A stretch of DNA of 23,389 bases, from the IMG/VR virus record IMGVR_UViG_3300028377_000058, positions 1 to 23,389 of that record, one strand, 5' to 3'. This document shows, piece after piece, positions 16,927 to 23,198 of this stretch. The notes under the pieces are model-generated. The model saw only the letters and a program-made list of their open reading frames with translations, was not told the DNA's origin and ran no database searches. The stretch's first letter is position 1; each line of letters begins with the position of its first letter. Source of the DNA: a virus. The position numbers and the translations under genes are program-made.

Positions 16927-17337
16927 ATGGAAAATAATAATGAGAAACTTTATCAAAATTTGGTCATACTTTTAAAAATATTCAGAAATAGACCAAACCA
17001 TCTTGCTAAATATCTAATTGATAATTTAGCATTTAATGATAATTTTATAGAAAGTATTATAAAATCAGAAAAATTAAATAAGATAGATCCTAATGAACCA
17101 TATAGTTATTTTTCTGATTCAGTGAAAATAGAAACCCCATATTTCTCAAATTATGAGGAAATGAATGATTATTATAACAATATGATGATCCAAGATTTAA
17201 AACATCTACAAGATCCCAAGAAAGTTAATGAAGAAATCAACAAAAAACTCAGTGATAGTATTGAGAATGAAAATTTCGAAGAATCTGCAAGAATAAGGGA
17301 TTATATGAAAAGAAACAAAATAAAAAGAATTATTTAA
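16927..17337 (+). CDS. Small protein with a C-terminal UVR-like helical motif
   Basis: The 136-aa product is helical throughout. The C-terminal segment (about 100-133) reads I-N-K-K-L-S-D-S-I-E-N-E-N-F-E-E-S-A-R-I-R-D, a good match to the UVR motif (L-x-x-x-L-x-x-A-I-x-x-E-x-F-E-x-A-A-x-x-R-D) through which UvrB and UvrC interact and which also ends many bacterial adaptor proteins. The ATG at 16927 is used because an overlapping ATG at 16923 opens a frame of only a few codons. It ends the structural block. It could be a tail assembly factor or an adaptor for a host protein. Confidence 0.6.
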   Translation: MENNNEKLYQNLVILLKIFRNRPNHLAKYLIDNLAFNDNFIESIIKSEKLNKIDPNEPYSYFSDSVKIETPYFSNYEEMNDYYNNMMIQDLKHLQDPKKVNEEINKKLSDSIENENFEESARIRDYMKRNKIKRII

Positions 17338-17421
17338 CAAAATTGTTAATTTTATTTAAATTTTTTAAAACTTACTTATAAAATCCACTTATAATAAGGA
17401 GTAACTTTAAAAATTAAAAGA

Positions 17422-18555
17422 ATGACAGAAAAAAAAGAAACAGTTGAGATCGGAGATCCATCATTAGCCTATTTATTTGATGATGATAGTACAGACCACT
17501 CACAAAGATTACAAAAAGGACTATTACCATCTGGAGTCACAGATGAAGAAAAGGAAATGTATAGGAGCTATGATATGAAGACTCCTGTACCAGGAAAAAC
17601 TATTGAAGCAACTTTAATAGGAGAATCTGATAGTGACTTCTTATTTGATGCTAATTGTAAGGATTATATAAGAGTAAGTAAAAACACTACTGAGTTTGCT
17701 TTCCTTGAGGGACATAAATATGGGGATATGTTTGAGGTAGCTATAATGAGTGTCTATAATGACCCATTTTGGATCAAAGGATCGATAGCAGCTTTATATG
17801 AAGCTCAAGTACATGAGGAACTTAAATCATTAGACTCCGAACAATATATAGATTCATATGTTAAAGAAATGACTCCAGCGGGATATAATATGACAATAAC
17901 TCATAACCATATAACATTAGAAGCATTTATGCCACATACACTTGCAGGTATAAATAAATTACATGATAATGCTAGAAAATTACTTGTGGGTCAAAGTCTA
18001 AAAGTTATGATAGAATCATACGCAGGTGATAAAGGAACATATATTATATCTAGACGTAAATACCTTAAATCACTAAAACCAAAAGAAATAAAGAAGTTAA
18101 ATTCAGAAGATGTTTATACAGGTCATGTAACTGGAACAACACCATTTGGTGTCTTTGTAGAGTTTAATGAATGTTTAACTGGAATGATACATAAATCTAA
18201 TATCCATCCTGAATGGCAAGATAAGATACAGTCAATAGACGCAGGAACAGAAATTGATTTCTATGTAAAAGAAATAATCAAGGATTCTAAAATTATCTTA
18301 ACACAGATTCAAAAGGAATCTTTATGGGATGATATCTCAGTAGGTGATATCATAGAAGGTGTTGTGAGAGATCATAAAAATTTCGGAGTTCTAGTTAATC
18401 TAGATGAAGAAACAGTAGGTCTTATACACACATCCGAAAAGGAGAAAATGAATAATGTAGATTATGACAGAGGTAGTGAAATTTTAGTTAAAGTATTAGC
18501 TGTTGATAGAATGAATCGTAAGATATTCTTGAAACCTACCACTTTAAGTACTTAA
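17422..18555 (+). CDS. Ribosomal protein S1-like RNA-binding protein with four S1 (OB-fold) domains
   Basis: The 377-aa product has an acidic N-terminal about 55 residues and four consecutive S1-type domains at about 57-120, 128-215, 228-297 and 303-375. The last two are canonical: Y-T-G-H-V-T-G-T-T-P-F-G-V-F-V-E-F with T-G-M-I-H-K-S, and G-V-V-R-D-H-K-N-F-G-V-L-V-N-L with V-G-L-I-H-T-S. The first two are diverged. S1 domains bind single-stranded RNA; in bacterial S1 they recruit mRNA to the 30S subunit. With four domains it is shorter than a typical six-domain S1. Its leader contains AAGGAG (17396-17401), but 20 nt before the ATG. It stands as a single gene with its own terminator. A role in favouring phage mRNAs is inference. 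Confidence 0.8.
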   Translation: MTEKKETVEIGDPSLAYLFDDDSTDHSQRLQKGLLPSGVTDEEKEMYRSYDMKTPVPGKTIEATLIGESDSDFLFDANCKDYIRVSKNTTEFAFLEGHKYGDMFEVAIMSVYNDPFWIKGSIAALYEAQVHEELKSLDSEQYIDSYVKEMTPAGYNMTITHNHITLEAFMPHTLAGINKLHDNARKLLVGQSLKVMIESYAGDKGTYIISRRKYLKSLKPKEIKKLNSEDVYTGHVTGTTPFGVFVEFNECLTGMIHKSNIHPEWQDKIQSIDAGTEIDFYVKEIIKDSKIILTQIQKESLWDDISVGDIIEGVVRDHKNFGVLVNLDEETVGLIHTSEKEKMNNVDYDRGSEILVKVLAVDRMNRKIFLKPTTLST

Positions 18556-18574
18556 ACATTAATTTCATTTCAAC

Positions 18575-18615
18575 AAAAAAGGGAATTCATTTATTTGGAT
18601 TCCCTTTTTTATTTT
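18575..18615 (+). terminator. Intrinsic terminator after the S1-like gene
   Basis: A perfect 12-bp stem (18575-18586 with 18599-18610; left arm ends GGGAAT, right arm starts ATTCCC) and a 12-nt loop, with A-tract/T-tract flanks. It lies 20 bp after the stop codon. Confidence 0.88.
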
Positions 18616-18651
18616 ATGATTTTTTATGATGCGCAATCGGAATAAAATGCT

Positions 18652-18659
18652 TATATTTG
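18652..18659 (+). promoter_or_regulatory. Bacteroidota-type -7 promoter box for the exported-protein gene
   Basis: TATATTTG matches the TAnnTTTG consensus. It lies after the S1 terminator and 42 bp before the preferred ATG at 18702. No clear TTTG -33 box is present at the expected distance, so the call is moderate. Confidence 0.4.
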
Positions 18660-18701
18660 AATAGATATAAAATTAAGAACTCACTAAAAAACACAAAAAA
18701 T

Positions 18702-19058
18702 ATGTTATTCAGAAAAATTAAATCACTTTTATTATTAGTAATTTTCACTTTACTTTCTATTATGGCTTTCACTCAAGTTGATCAAACCCACGAAAGAAAG
18801 GTTAAGAACGGTGAAGAGTTTATCGTTTTCACTTTTGAAAATACAACAGATGGATATGTCCAAAAAGATGTTACTATTTCTTATATGTATTATGATGGTA
18901 AATATTACCACCCATATAAGAAAGTCTTTAGTCTAAGTATGTCTCCAAATGAGGTTTATAAAGGAACATTATCTTATACTACACGAGATAATAATATGAT
19001 AATTAAAGTTAAAACTGATAGATTAAACCTTGAAAGGTTTGATGTTGAATTCGATTAA
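18702..19058 (+). CDS. Small exported (periplasmic or secreted) protein of unknown function
   Basis: The 118-aa product starts at ATG 18702. Residues 1-25 are a classic signal peptide: basic M-L-F-R-K-I-K, a hydrophobic L-L-L-L-V-I-F-T-L-L core, then M-A-F-T-Q before V-D-Q, with cleavage probably after A21 to Q25. Mature ends of this kind are typical of flavobacterial secreted proteins. The mature part (about 93 aa) is beta-rich and cysteine-free, suggesting a small beta-sandwich. A TTG 45 bases upstream would extend the frame, but it falls within the -7 promoter box and is rejected. The gene has its own promoter and terminator, the hallmark of a moron. Possible roles are superinfection exclusion or envelope modification, neither shown by sequence. 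Confidence 0.7.
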   Translation: MLFRKIKSLLLLVIFTLLSIMAFTQVDQTHERKVKNGEEFIVFTFENTTDGYVQKDVTISYMYYDGKYYHPYKKVFSLSMSPNEVYKGTLSYTTRDNNMIIKVKTDRLNLERFDVEFD

Positions 19059-19082
19059 TATCCCATTTTATAATAAAATATC

Positions 19083-19116
19083 AAAAAAGTCCTAATTCAA
19101 ATAAGGACTTTTTTTA
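19083..19116 (+). terminator. Intrinsic terminator after the exported-protein gene
   Basis: Perfect 11-bp stem (19083-19093 with 19104-19114; core AGTCCT / AGGACT) and a 10-nt loop, followed by a T-tract. Confidence 0.88.
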
Positions 19117-19226
19117 TTTCAGAAAGTTTTTATTTTTAATATTTTTTTACTTTATGTTAAACTTTTAGTATATTAGGTGTATATAACAATTGAATTAAAT
19201 TATAATTAATAACTAAAAATGTATTT

Positions 19227-19871
19227 ATGAATAGTATTAAAGTAACACAAGATGATGTACAAAATGATTACCCAGAGTTGTATGATGATTTTATTTCTGA
19301 TTTAAGAGATTCAAAATCTATATCTAGAAATAGAGATGAGGAAAAGATAAATTGGTTTTACTCTTGGGGGAATTTTGTCAAAAAAACTAATGGTCATGAT
19401 GAACAGGTATTAAGGGAACTTAAAAACCAGGAAAGTCTTGAAATGGGATTCTCCGACAGACTTGATTTCGAATTATCAAAAACCAGAGTTAATGTGACTA
19501 TGAGGGCTAATAATTATACTCGTGGAGATAGAGCAAAGAAAAGACTTAACCTTCCTCAACGGATAATCCAAATAGTTGGTGAAGAGGTTAAAGTTAAAAT
19601 GCTTGTAGAACAACATCAGTTAGAAAACCAAGAGGTTATAGACACTATACCACCTATTAACACAGATATAATTTCTTTGAAGTACTTAAAAATGGTATTA
19701 GGTGAAGATCACCCACATGCACAAGAAGAAAACTCTGAGGGTATAGGAGAAATTGATTACGATACAGAAGAAGAAGAAATATTGGATGTTGATATTATCT
19801 TAGAAAAGATAACATCAGAAGGTATGGAGGCTTTAAGTGATAAGGAATTGAAATTTTTAGAGAGTCAATAA
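19227..19871 (+). CDS. Unknown 214-aa protein with a Bacteroidota-style C-terminal helix motif
   Basis: Residues 1 to about 130 are mixed charged helix and strand, with W-F-Y-S-W-G-N-F-V (43-51) and a basic R-G-D-R-A-K-K-R-L (99-107) segment. An acidic linker (about 165-182) leads to the C-terminal I-L-E-K-I-T-S-E-G-M-E-A-L-S-D-K-E-L-K-F-L. Short segments of this form (I-L-x-K-I-x-x-x-G-x-x-x-L-x-x-x-E-x-x-F-L) are familiar at the C-termini of Bacteroidota rhomboid-type and other proteins; their role is not known to me. The gene has a 168-bp leader containing the previous terminator, and ends in its own terminator, so it is a separate transcription unit. Start at 19227; an ATG at 19219 opens only three codons. 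Confidence 0.6.
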   Translation: MNSIKVTQDDVQNDYPELYDDFISDLRDSKSISRNRDEEKINWFYSWGNFVKKTNGHDEQVLRELKNQESLEMGFSDRLDFELSKTRVNVTMRANNYTRGDRAKKRLNLPQRIIQIVGEEVKVKMLVEQHQLENQEVIDTIPPINTDIISLKYLKMVLGEDHPHAQEENSEGIGEIDYDTEEEEILDVDIILEKITSEGMEALSDKELKFLESQ

Positions 19872-19888
19872 AAATCTATCTAACATAA

Positions 19889-19926
19889 TAAAAAACTCGG
19901 TCAATTTTTATTAACCGAGTTTTTTA
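19889..19926 (+). terminator. Intrinsic terminator after the 214-aa gene
   Basis: Perfect 12-bp stem (19889-19900 with 19913-19924; core ACTCGGT / ACCGAGT) and a 12-nt loop with a T-tract, 17 bp after the stop codon. Confidence 0.88.
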
Positions 19927-19950
19927 TTATATTTATGTTAAATAAAATTT

Positions 19951-20304
19951 ATGGCAAGTTTAAAACATCATATTATTTTCCATAACTACTATAGTAGTTT
20001 AAATGATATCTTAGAAGAAAAGATACATAAAATTAGATTCTCTACTCTTTGTAAATTATATACCGATGAGGTTAGTGGATCTGAATCTAAAATGAGTGTT
20101 GTTGAATATAGACTAAGGATGCGTAAATTGGAAATTGAAGAAGAAATGGAATATCATGAAGAAATGTTCATTGATAATTTTGAAAGTGGTGAGGGAGAAG
20201 GATATAAAGAATATTCCAAAAAAGATATAATGGATTATGTTAAAATTTTCAAAGAGAAAGTATCATCTAAAATATATAACCATAATTATAAAATAAAGAA
20301 TTAA
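19951..20304 (+). CDS. Hypothetical protein, 117 aa, helical
   Basis: The product is a charged helical protein with one cysteine (C34). A short aromatic N-terminus (H-H-I-I-F-H-N-Y-Y) is followed by two long amphipathic helices separated by an acidic-glycine linker (about 83-88, G-E-G-E-G). A TATATTTATG-like AT-rich sequence lies 15-25 bp upstream. It ends 3 bp before the bifunctional-nuclease gene, so the two are probably translated from one mRNA. No family is recognised. Confidence 0.55.
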   Translation: MASLKHHIIFHNYYSSLNDILEEKIHKIRFSTLCKLYTDEVSGSESKMSVVEYRLRMRKLEIEEEMEYHEEMFIDNFESGEGEGYKEYSKKDIMDYVKIFKEKVSSKIYNHNYKIKN

Positions 20305-20307
20305 TTT

Positions 20308-20859
20308 ATGAAAATAAAAACCAAAATACTAGGGCTATCTTATACAGGTAATCATCACACTGTTGTTTTAGAAGACTTAACAAATAATAAAATAAAATTA
20401 CCCATTATCATTACAGATGATGCTGCTATTGAGATAGCAGCAATATCAAGTGAGAGTGGTGATGCATCTTTAATAGAAAAGTTTATAAGAGCATCTGAGG
20501 TTGATGTTAAAGAAATCTATATAAATGAATTAAATACTGGGGTATTTAATGTTAAAGTGACATTAGATACTGATAATAGTTTCATGTCTTCTGTTTCAGA
20601 ATCACTTATCATGGCTTACTCTTCAAAATGTGAAATTTATGTTTCTGATGAAATAATGAAATCCAGTGGAGTTAAATTAAATGATGATGAGACTGTAGAT
20701 TATACAGAAATAGAATATGGTGATGAAGAGGGTGAGACTGAGTTAACCACTTTAGATGAATTAAAACTGGATTTAGAGATAGCTATTGAGGAAGAAAATT
20801 ATGAATCAGCAGCAGAACTACAAAAGAAAATTAACAAAAGAGAAAACAATACTAAATAA
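20308..20859 (+). CDS. Bifunctional-nuclease (BFN/DUF151) domain protein with a C-terminal UVR motif
   Basis: The 183-aa product starts K-I-K-T-K-I-L-G-L-S-Y-T and runs through L-P-I-I-I-T-D-D-A-A-I-E-I-A-A (30-44), V-D-V-K-E-I-Y-I-N-E-L-N-T-G-V-F-N-V-K-V (70-89) and S-E-S-L-I-M-A-Y-S-S-K-C-E-I-Y-V (95-110). This is the strand-helix order of the BFN domain, whose characterised members show RNase/DNase activity. An acidic linker and a UVR motif (about 149-178, L-E-I-A-I-E-E-E-N-Y-E-S-A-A-E-L) follow, the same architecture as chromosomal Bacteroidota proteins. The usual G-x-x-E-A/D-x-A-I region is altered, so activity is uncertain. It is probably captured from a host. A UVR tail also occurs in the 136-aa protein at 16927. 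Confidence 0.75.
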   Translation: MKIKTKILGLSYTGNHHTVVLEDLTNNKIKLPIIITDDAAIEIAAISSESGDASLIEKFIRASEVDVKEIYINELNTGVFNVKVTLDTDNSFMSSVSESLIMAYSSKCEIYVSDEIMKSSGVKLNDDETVDYTEIEYGDEEGETELTTLDELKLDLEIAIEEENYESAAELQKKINKRENNTK

Positions 20860-20885
20860 TATTAAAAGTTAGAAGGATTTTAAGA

Positions 20886-21152
20886 ATGGATGTTAAACAA
20901 TTTTTTGAATCACAAAATGTAAAAATTGAGGATAATACCTTTGTTATGTGTGCTTGTGATACTTATACACGTACCTTTGAAAAGGGTAAATTCTATCCTA
21001 TAATAAAGGATTGTGTGCGGAGTGATAAAAGGGTAAATGTATATTCAATGCCTAAATTTTTAATGAATAAAACATTTATCCCATTACAAGGAACTCCTGA
21101 TGATTTAACGTTAAGAGATAGATTAATGATTTTAATTAGAGTAGGATCATAA
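20886..21152 (+). CDS. Hypothetical protein, 88 aa
   Basis: The product has three cysteines near the N-terminus and centre (V-M-C-A-C, residues 22-24, and D-C, 43) and an otherwise beta-rich, basic sequence. It is one of few genes here with a well-placed Shine-Dalgarno-like AGAAGGA (20871-20877), 8 nt before the ATG. Co-directional with neighbours and 2 bp from the next gene. No family recognised. Confidence 0.55.
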   Translation: MDVKQFFESQNVKIEDNTFVMCACDTYTRTFEKGKFYPIIKDCVRSDKRVNVYSMPKFLMNKTFIPLQGTPDDLTLRDRLMILIRVGS

Positions 21153-21154
21153 CA

Positions 21155-21526
21155 ATGAAATTAATTACAACTTCTTCATGTCAAAATTCTACATTTGGTA
21201 TTTTAATACCAACAAATACATATCCACATTGTATTCTTTTACCAAATAATAACAATATCCCAAACTATTCAGTAATGGTTCTCAATAGAATATTGGATGG
21301 TTGGATAAAAAAGAAAGTTAAATTAGTTTATTCAACAAAAAAAGTATCCATTGATAGTTCTTTCATACTTTCCAAAATGGGTAAGATTATCATACATCAT
21401 AAATTCGAAGATGAGGTTGTAATTGTATCAGAAGACTCATATCAAAAATGTAGTTTTAGTGATTTTAAATCACATTATGATAATAATAGTGATCAATACC
21501 AACACAATATTAAGTTAACTAATTAA
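21155..21526 (+). CDS. Hypothetical protein, 123 aa
   Basis: A beta-rich small protein with cysteines at 9, 26 and near 99 (K-C-S-F). It begins 2 bp after the previous stop and is probably translationally coupled to it. No motif indicates an enzyme or a membrane role. It and the preceding 88-aa product may work as a pair, given spacing and similar composition; that is inference. Confidence 0.55.
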   Translation: MKLITTSSCQNSTFGILIPTNTYPHCILLPNNNNIPNYSVMVLNRILDGWIKKKVKLVYSTKKVSIDSSFILSKMGKIIIHHKFEDEVVIVSEDSYQKCSFSDFKSHYDNNSDQYQHNIKLTN

Positions 21527-21550
21527 ACATAAATATCATAATATACTATA

Positions 21551-21643
21551 ATGTGTATGGAACAAGAAACTTATTATCTAATATCCTTAGTTGAACAATT
21601 AACTAATACTCCTGAATCAGGTATGGGATATCAAACTAAATAA
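21551..21643 (+). CDS. Small ORF, 30 aa
   Basis: ATG at 21551 (or the third codon ATG at 21557) opens a 30-residue frame (M-C-M-E-Q-E-T-Y-Y-L-I-S-L-V-E-Q) ending at TAA 21641-21643. It fills the gap between two genes in the same direction, with codon use like its neighbours and an AT-rich start region as seen elsewhere in the window. It could be a real microprotein, but no family is recognised. Confidence 0.4.
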   Translation: MCMEQETYYLISLVEQLTNTPESGMGYQTK

Positions 21644-21657
21644 ATACTAATATATAT

Positions 21658-21861
21658 ATGAGCAGAAAGAATAATTTAGAAAAAAATATTATTGTTTTAA
21701 CAAACAAACTCCGTAATGAAAAACCTGCGGTGTATGAACACTTGACTGAAAGTCCCCTAACGATCCCTGATAGGGAAAATGAAGAGGGATTTATCATATT
21801 ACTAGAAAAATACGAAAAATACCTAAAAAATTTATTAGAAGTTAGAGAAATAAAGTCATAA
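21658..21861 (+). CDS. Hypothetical protein, 67 aa, helical
   Basis: A small helical protein: N-terminal helix I-V-L-T-N-K-L-R-N-E, a proline-containing loop (T-E-S-P-L-T-I-P), and a C-terminal helix L-L-E-K-Y-E-K-Y-L. Similar short, two-helix proteins are common in phage early regions. It ends 5 bp before the next gene. Function unknown. Confidence 0.55.
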   Translation: MSRKNNLEKNIIVLTNKLRNEKPAVYEHLTESPLTIPDRENEEGFIILLEKYEKYLKNLLEVREIKS

Positions 21862-21866
21862 AATAT

Positions 21867-22163
21867 ATGATAACTAAATTAAAGAAATATTTAGAAGATA
21901 ATTTACCGAATAAAACATTTGAATATAAAAGTTCAGGTAATATGATTACTATATACATAAATGGTAAATTATGTACAGATGATTATTCTTTAAGTATTAA
22001 AATGATAGAAGATGGATTTGATTTAACTAATATACAGATTCATTATCCAGAAGTAATTATTGTAGGTGATGAAAAATATAATGTAAACGATAATATCTAT
22101 CCAGATAAAGATAAAATTGAATTTTTCACAATTCATGTCAAGAATCGAAAAAAATTTCGATAA
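21867..22163 (+). CDS. Hypothetical protein, 98 aa
   Basis: The product has an N-terminal amphipathic helix (M-I-T-K-L-K-K-Y-L) and then alternating strands (N-M-I-T-I-Y-I-N-G-K, V-I-I-V-G-D-E-K-Y-N-V), ending with a basic K-N-R-K-K-F-R. It is the last gene of the small-gene run before the metallophosphoesterase. No family recognised. Confidence 0.55.
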   Translation: MITKLKKYLEDNLPNKTFEYKSSGNMITIYINGKLCTDDYSLSIKMIEDGFDLTNIQIHYPEVIIVGDEKYNVNDNIYPDKDKIEFFTIHVKNRKKFR

Positions 22164-22193
22164 GAACCCTTTAAAATTATTTTTTAAAAGTTA

Positions 22194-22224
22194 TTGGATA
22201 ATTTAATTTTTTAGCCTATATTTA
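22194..22224 (+). promoter_or_regulatory. Weak Bacteroidota-type promoter for the metallophosphoesterase gene
   Basis: TTG (22194-22196) lies 20 bp before TATATTTA (22217-22224), close to the TTTG-N19/21-TAnnTTTG form but imperfect in both boxes. The -7 box ends just 7 bp before the ATG at 22232, leaving almost no leader, so this promoter may be wrong or give a near-leaderless mRNA. Confidence 0.25.
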
Positions 22225-22231
22225 CACTATT

Positions 22232-22948
22232 ATGTACGCACTAGGAGATTTACACAGAAATATTCATCATATGAAATTAGATATTGAAAGAAAAAAAATA
22301 TCTGATACTTCTATATTTCAAGTTGGTGACTTTGAAGTAGGGTTTATTAATCCTAAAAAAGAAGAAAAAAGGCTCCAAGATATAAATGATTTCCTTAAAG
22401 AGAAGAATATTATAATGTATGTTATAAGGGGTAATCATGATAACCCTAGTTATTTTAAAGGTGATCACATTTTCAGTAATTTACAATTTTTACCAGACTA
22501 TTCTATAATAGAAACAAAATATGATAAAGTTTTATGTGTAGGAGGAGCTATAAGTCCTGATCGGAAATATAGGAAAATGGAAAGTGATATGTTATCTAGA
22601 ATGGGTCAGTTACCAAATTGGTGGAATGATGAGGGGTTTATATTGAATGAAAACATAATTAAAGATATTAAAGGTATTGATGTTGTAATTACTCACACTG
22701 CTCCAAGTTACTGTAAACCCAATGGATCATTTCCAGAAATAATGGAACAATATTTCAAAAGTGATCCTGATTTAAAAGAAGATATACTATCAGAAAGGGC
22801 TGATATATCTAAACTATTCCATATATTAAGTAAGAATAATACTATTAAATATCATGTCCATGGGCATTTCCATAGATATGATATAACTGATAATTTATAT
22901 ACTCAACATATAAGCTTGGGTAAAAACGAATTTTATGAGATCAATTAA
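22232..22948 (+). CDS. Calcineurin-like metallophosphoesterase
   Basis: The 238-aa product carries the full set of dinuclear-metal motifs of the superfamily: G-D-L-H (5-8), V-G-D-F-E-V-G (31-37), G-N-H-D (67-70), I-T-H-T (153-156) and H-G-H-F-H (210-214). Such enzymes hydrolyse phosphomono- or diesters, including nucleotides, RNA ends and phosphoproteins; the substrate cannot be read from sequence. The usual G-D-x-H-G-N is G-D-L-H-R-N. Length and motif spacing are normal. No signal peptide, so cytoplasmic. It follows the run of small early-type genes and precedes the regulated tRNA unit. Confidence 0.88.
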   Translation: MYALGDLHRNIHHMKLDIERKKISDTSIFQVGDFEVGFINPKKEEKRLQDINDFLKEKNIIMYVIRGNHDNPSYFKGDHIFSNLQFLPDYSIIETKYDKVLCVGGAISPDRKYRKMESDMLSRMGQLPNWWNDEGFILNENIIKDIKGIDVVITHTAPSYCKPNGSFPEIMEQYFKSDPDLKEDILSERADISKLFHILSKNNTIKYHVHGHFHRYDITDNLYTQHISLGKNEFYEIN

Positions 22949-22965
22949 ATAAAAATAATAAAAAA

Positions 22966-22997
22966 TTTGGAGTATATCAAAACATTGCATATATTTG
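22966..22997 (+). promoter_or_regulatory. Consensus Bacteroidota promoter upstream of the leader/tRNA unit
   Basis: TTTG (22966-22969), a 20-bp spacer and TATATTTG (22990-22997) match both boxes of the Bacteroidota primary-sigma promoter (TTTG-N19/21-TAnnTTTG). A start site near 23004 is expected. It lies after the metallophosphoesterase gene and points at the leader ORF and tRNAs. Confidence 0.65.
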
Positions 22998-23006
22998 TTG
23001 ATATAC
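22972..23006. promoter_or_regulatory. Perfect inverted repeat around the promoter (candidate operator)
   Basis: GTATATCAA (22972-22980) and TTGATATAC (22998-23006) are perfect 9-bp arms separated by 17 bp. They bracket the -7 box, with the right arm covering the expected start site. The size and position fit a dimeric regulator. As RNA it would be a weak AT hairpin with no T-tract, so a terminator is unlikely. Confidence 0.5.
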
Positions 23007-23042
23007 AATAAAAGGAATAATAACAATTTAATATATAATAAA

Positions 23043-23120
23043 ATGAAAACTATTAACACACATACACATCCAAGAAACCCGAGAAGCTCGGCTGGGTCTG
23101 TAATGTCTATAGTTTTCTAA
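23043..23120 (+). CDS. 25-codon leader ORF of a candidate tRNA-operon attenuator
   Basis: ATG at 23043 opens a 25-residue frame ending at TAA 23118-23120 (M-K-T-I-N-T-H-T-H-P-R-N-P-R-S-S, then A-G-S-V-M-S-I-V-F). It has Pro codons at positions 10 (CCA) and 13 (CCG). CCG is unusual in this AT-rich genome, and lies exactly at the left arm of a hairpin (CCGAG 23079-23083 / CTCGG 23087-23091). The ORF sits between a consensus promoter and an intrinsic terminator, which is the layout of a leader peptide. There is no clear Shine-Dalgarno site, as in most genes here. It could also be a chance frame in a small RNA. Confidence 0.45.
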   Translation: MKTINTHTHPRNPRSSAGSVMSIVF

Positions 23121-23152
23121 CTAATTTAATTAAGTAAAAAACTATAAATAGT

Positions 23153-23187
23153 AAAACCCCAGTCAAGTAATTGACTGGGGTTTTTTT
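23153..23187 (+). terminator. Strong intrinsic terminator/attenuator just before the tRNA genes
   Basis: A perfect 14-bp stem (23153-23166 with 23171-23184; core CCCCAGTCAA / TTGACTGGGG), a GTAA loop and a 7-T tract to 23187. It is only 12 nt upstream of the first tRNA. Confidence 0.92.
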
Positions 23188-23198
23188 GTTTAAAATAA

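Larger units (their letters stand above)
23004..23187 (+). ncRNA. Structured leader RNA (candidate attenuator or small RNA)
   Basis: From the expected start to the terminator, the transcript can form three successive stems: CCGAG/CTCGG (23079-23091); TATAGTTTT/AAAACTATA (23108-23116 with 23138-23146); and the terminator (23153-23184). The segment GGCTGGG (23090-23096) can alternatively pair with CCCAGTC (23158-23164) in the terminator's left arm, an antiterminator that excludes both the first hairpin and the terminator. Boundaries are inferred. Confidence 0.45.

Noticed and set aside
18657-18701. TTG-started extension of the exported protein
   Set aside because: The TTG is part of the TATATTTG promoter box, and the extension would bury the signal peptide.
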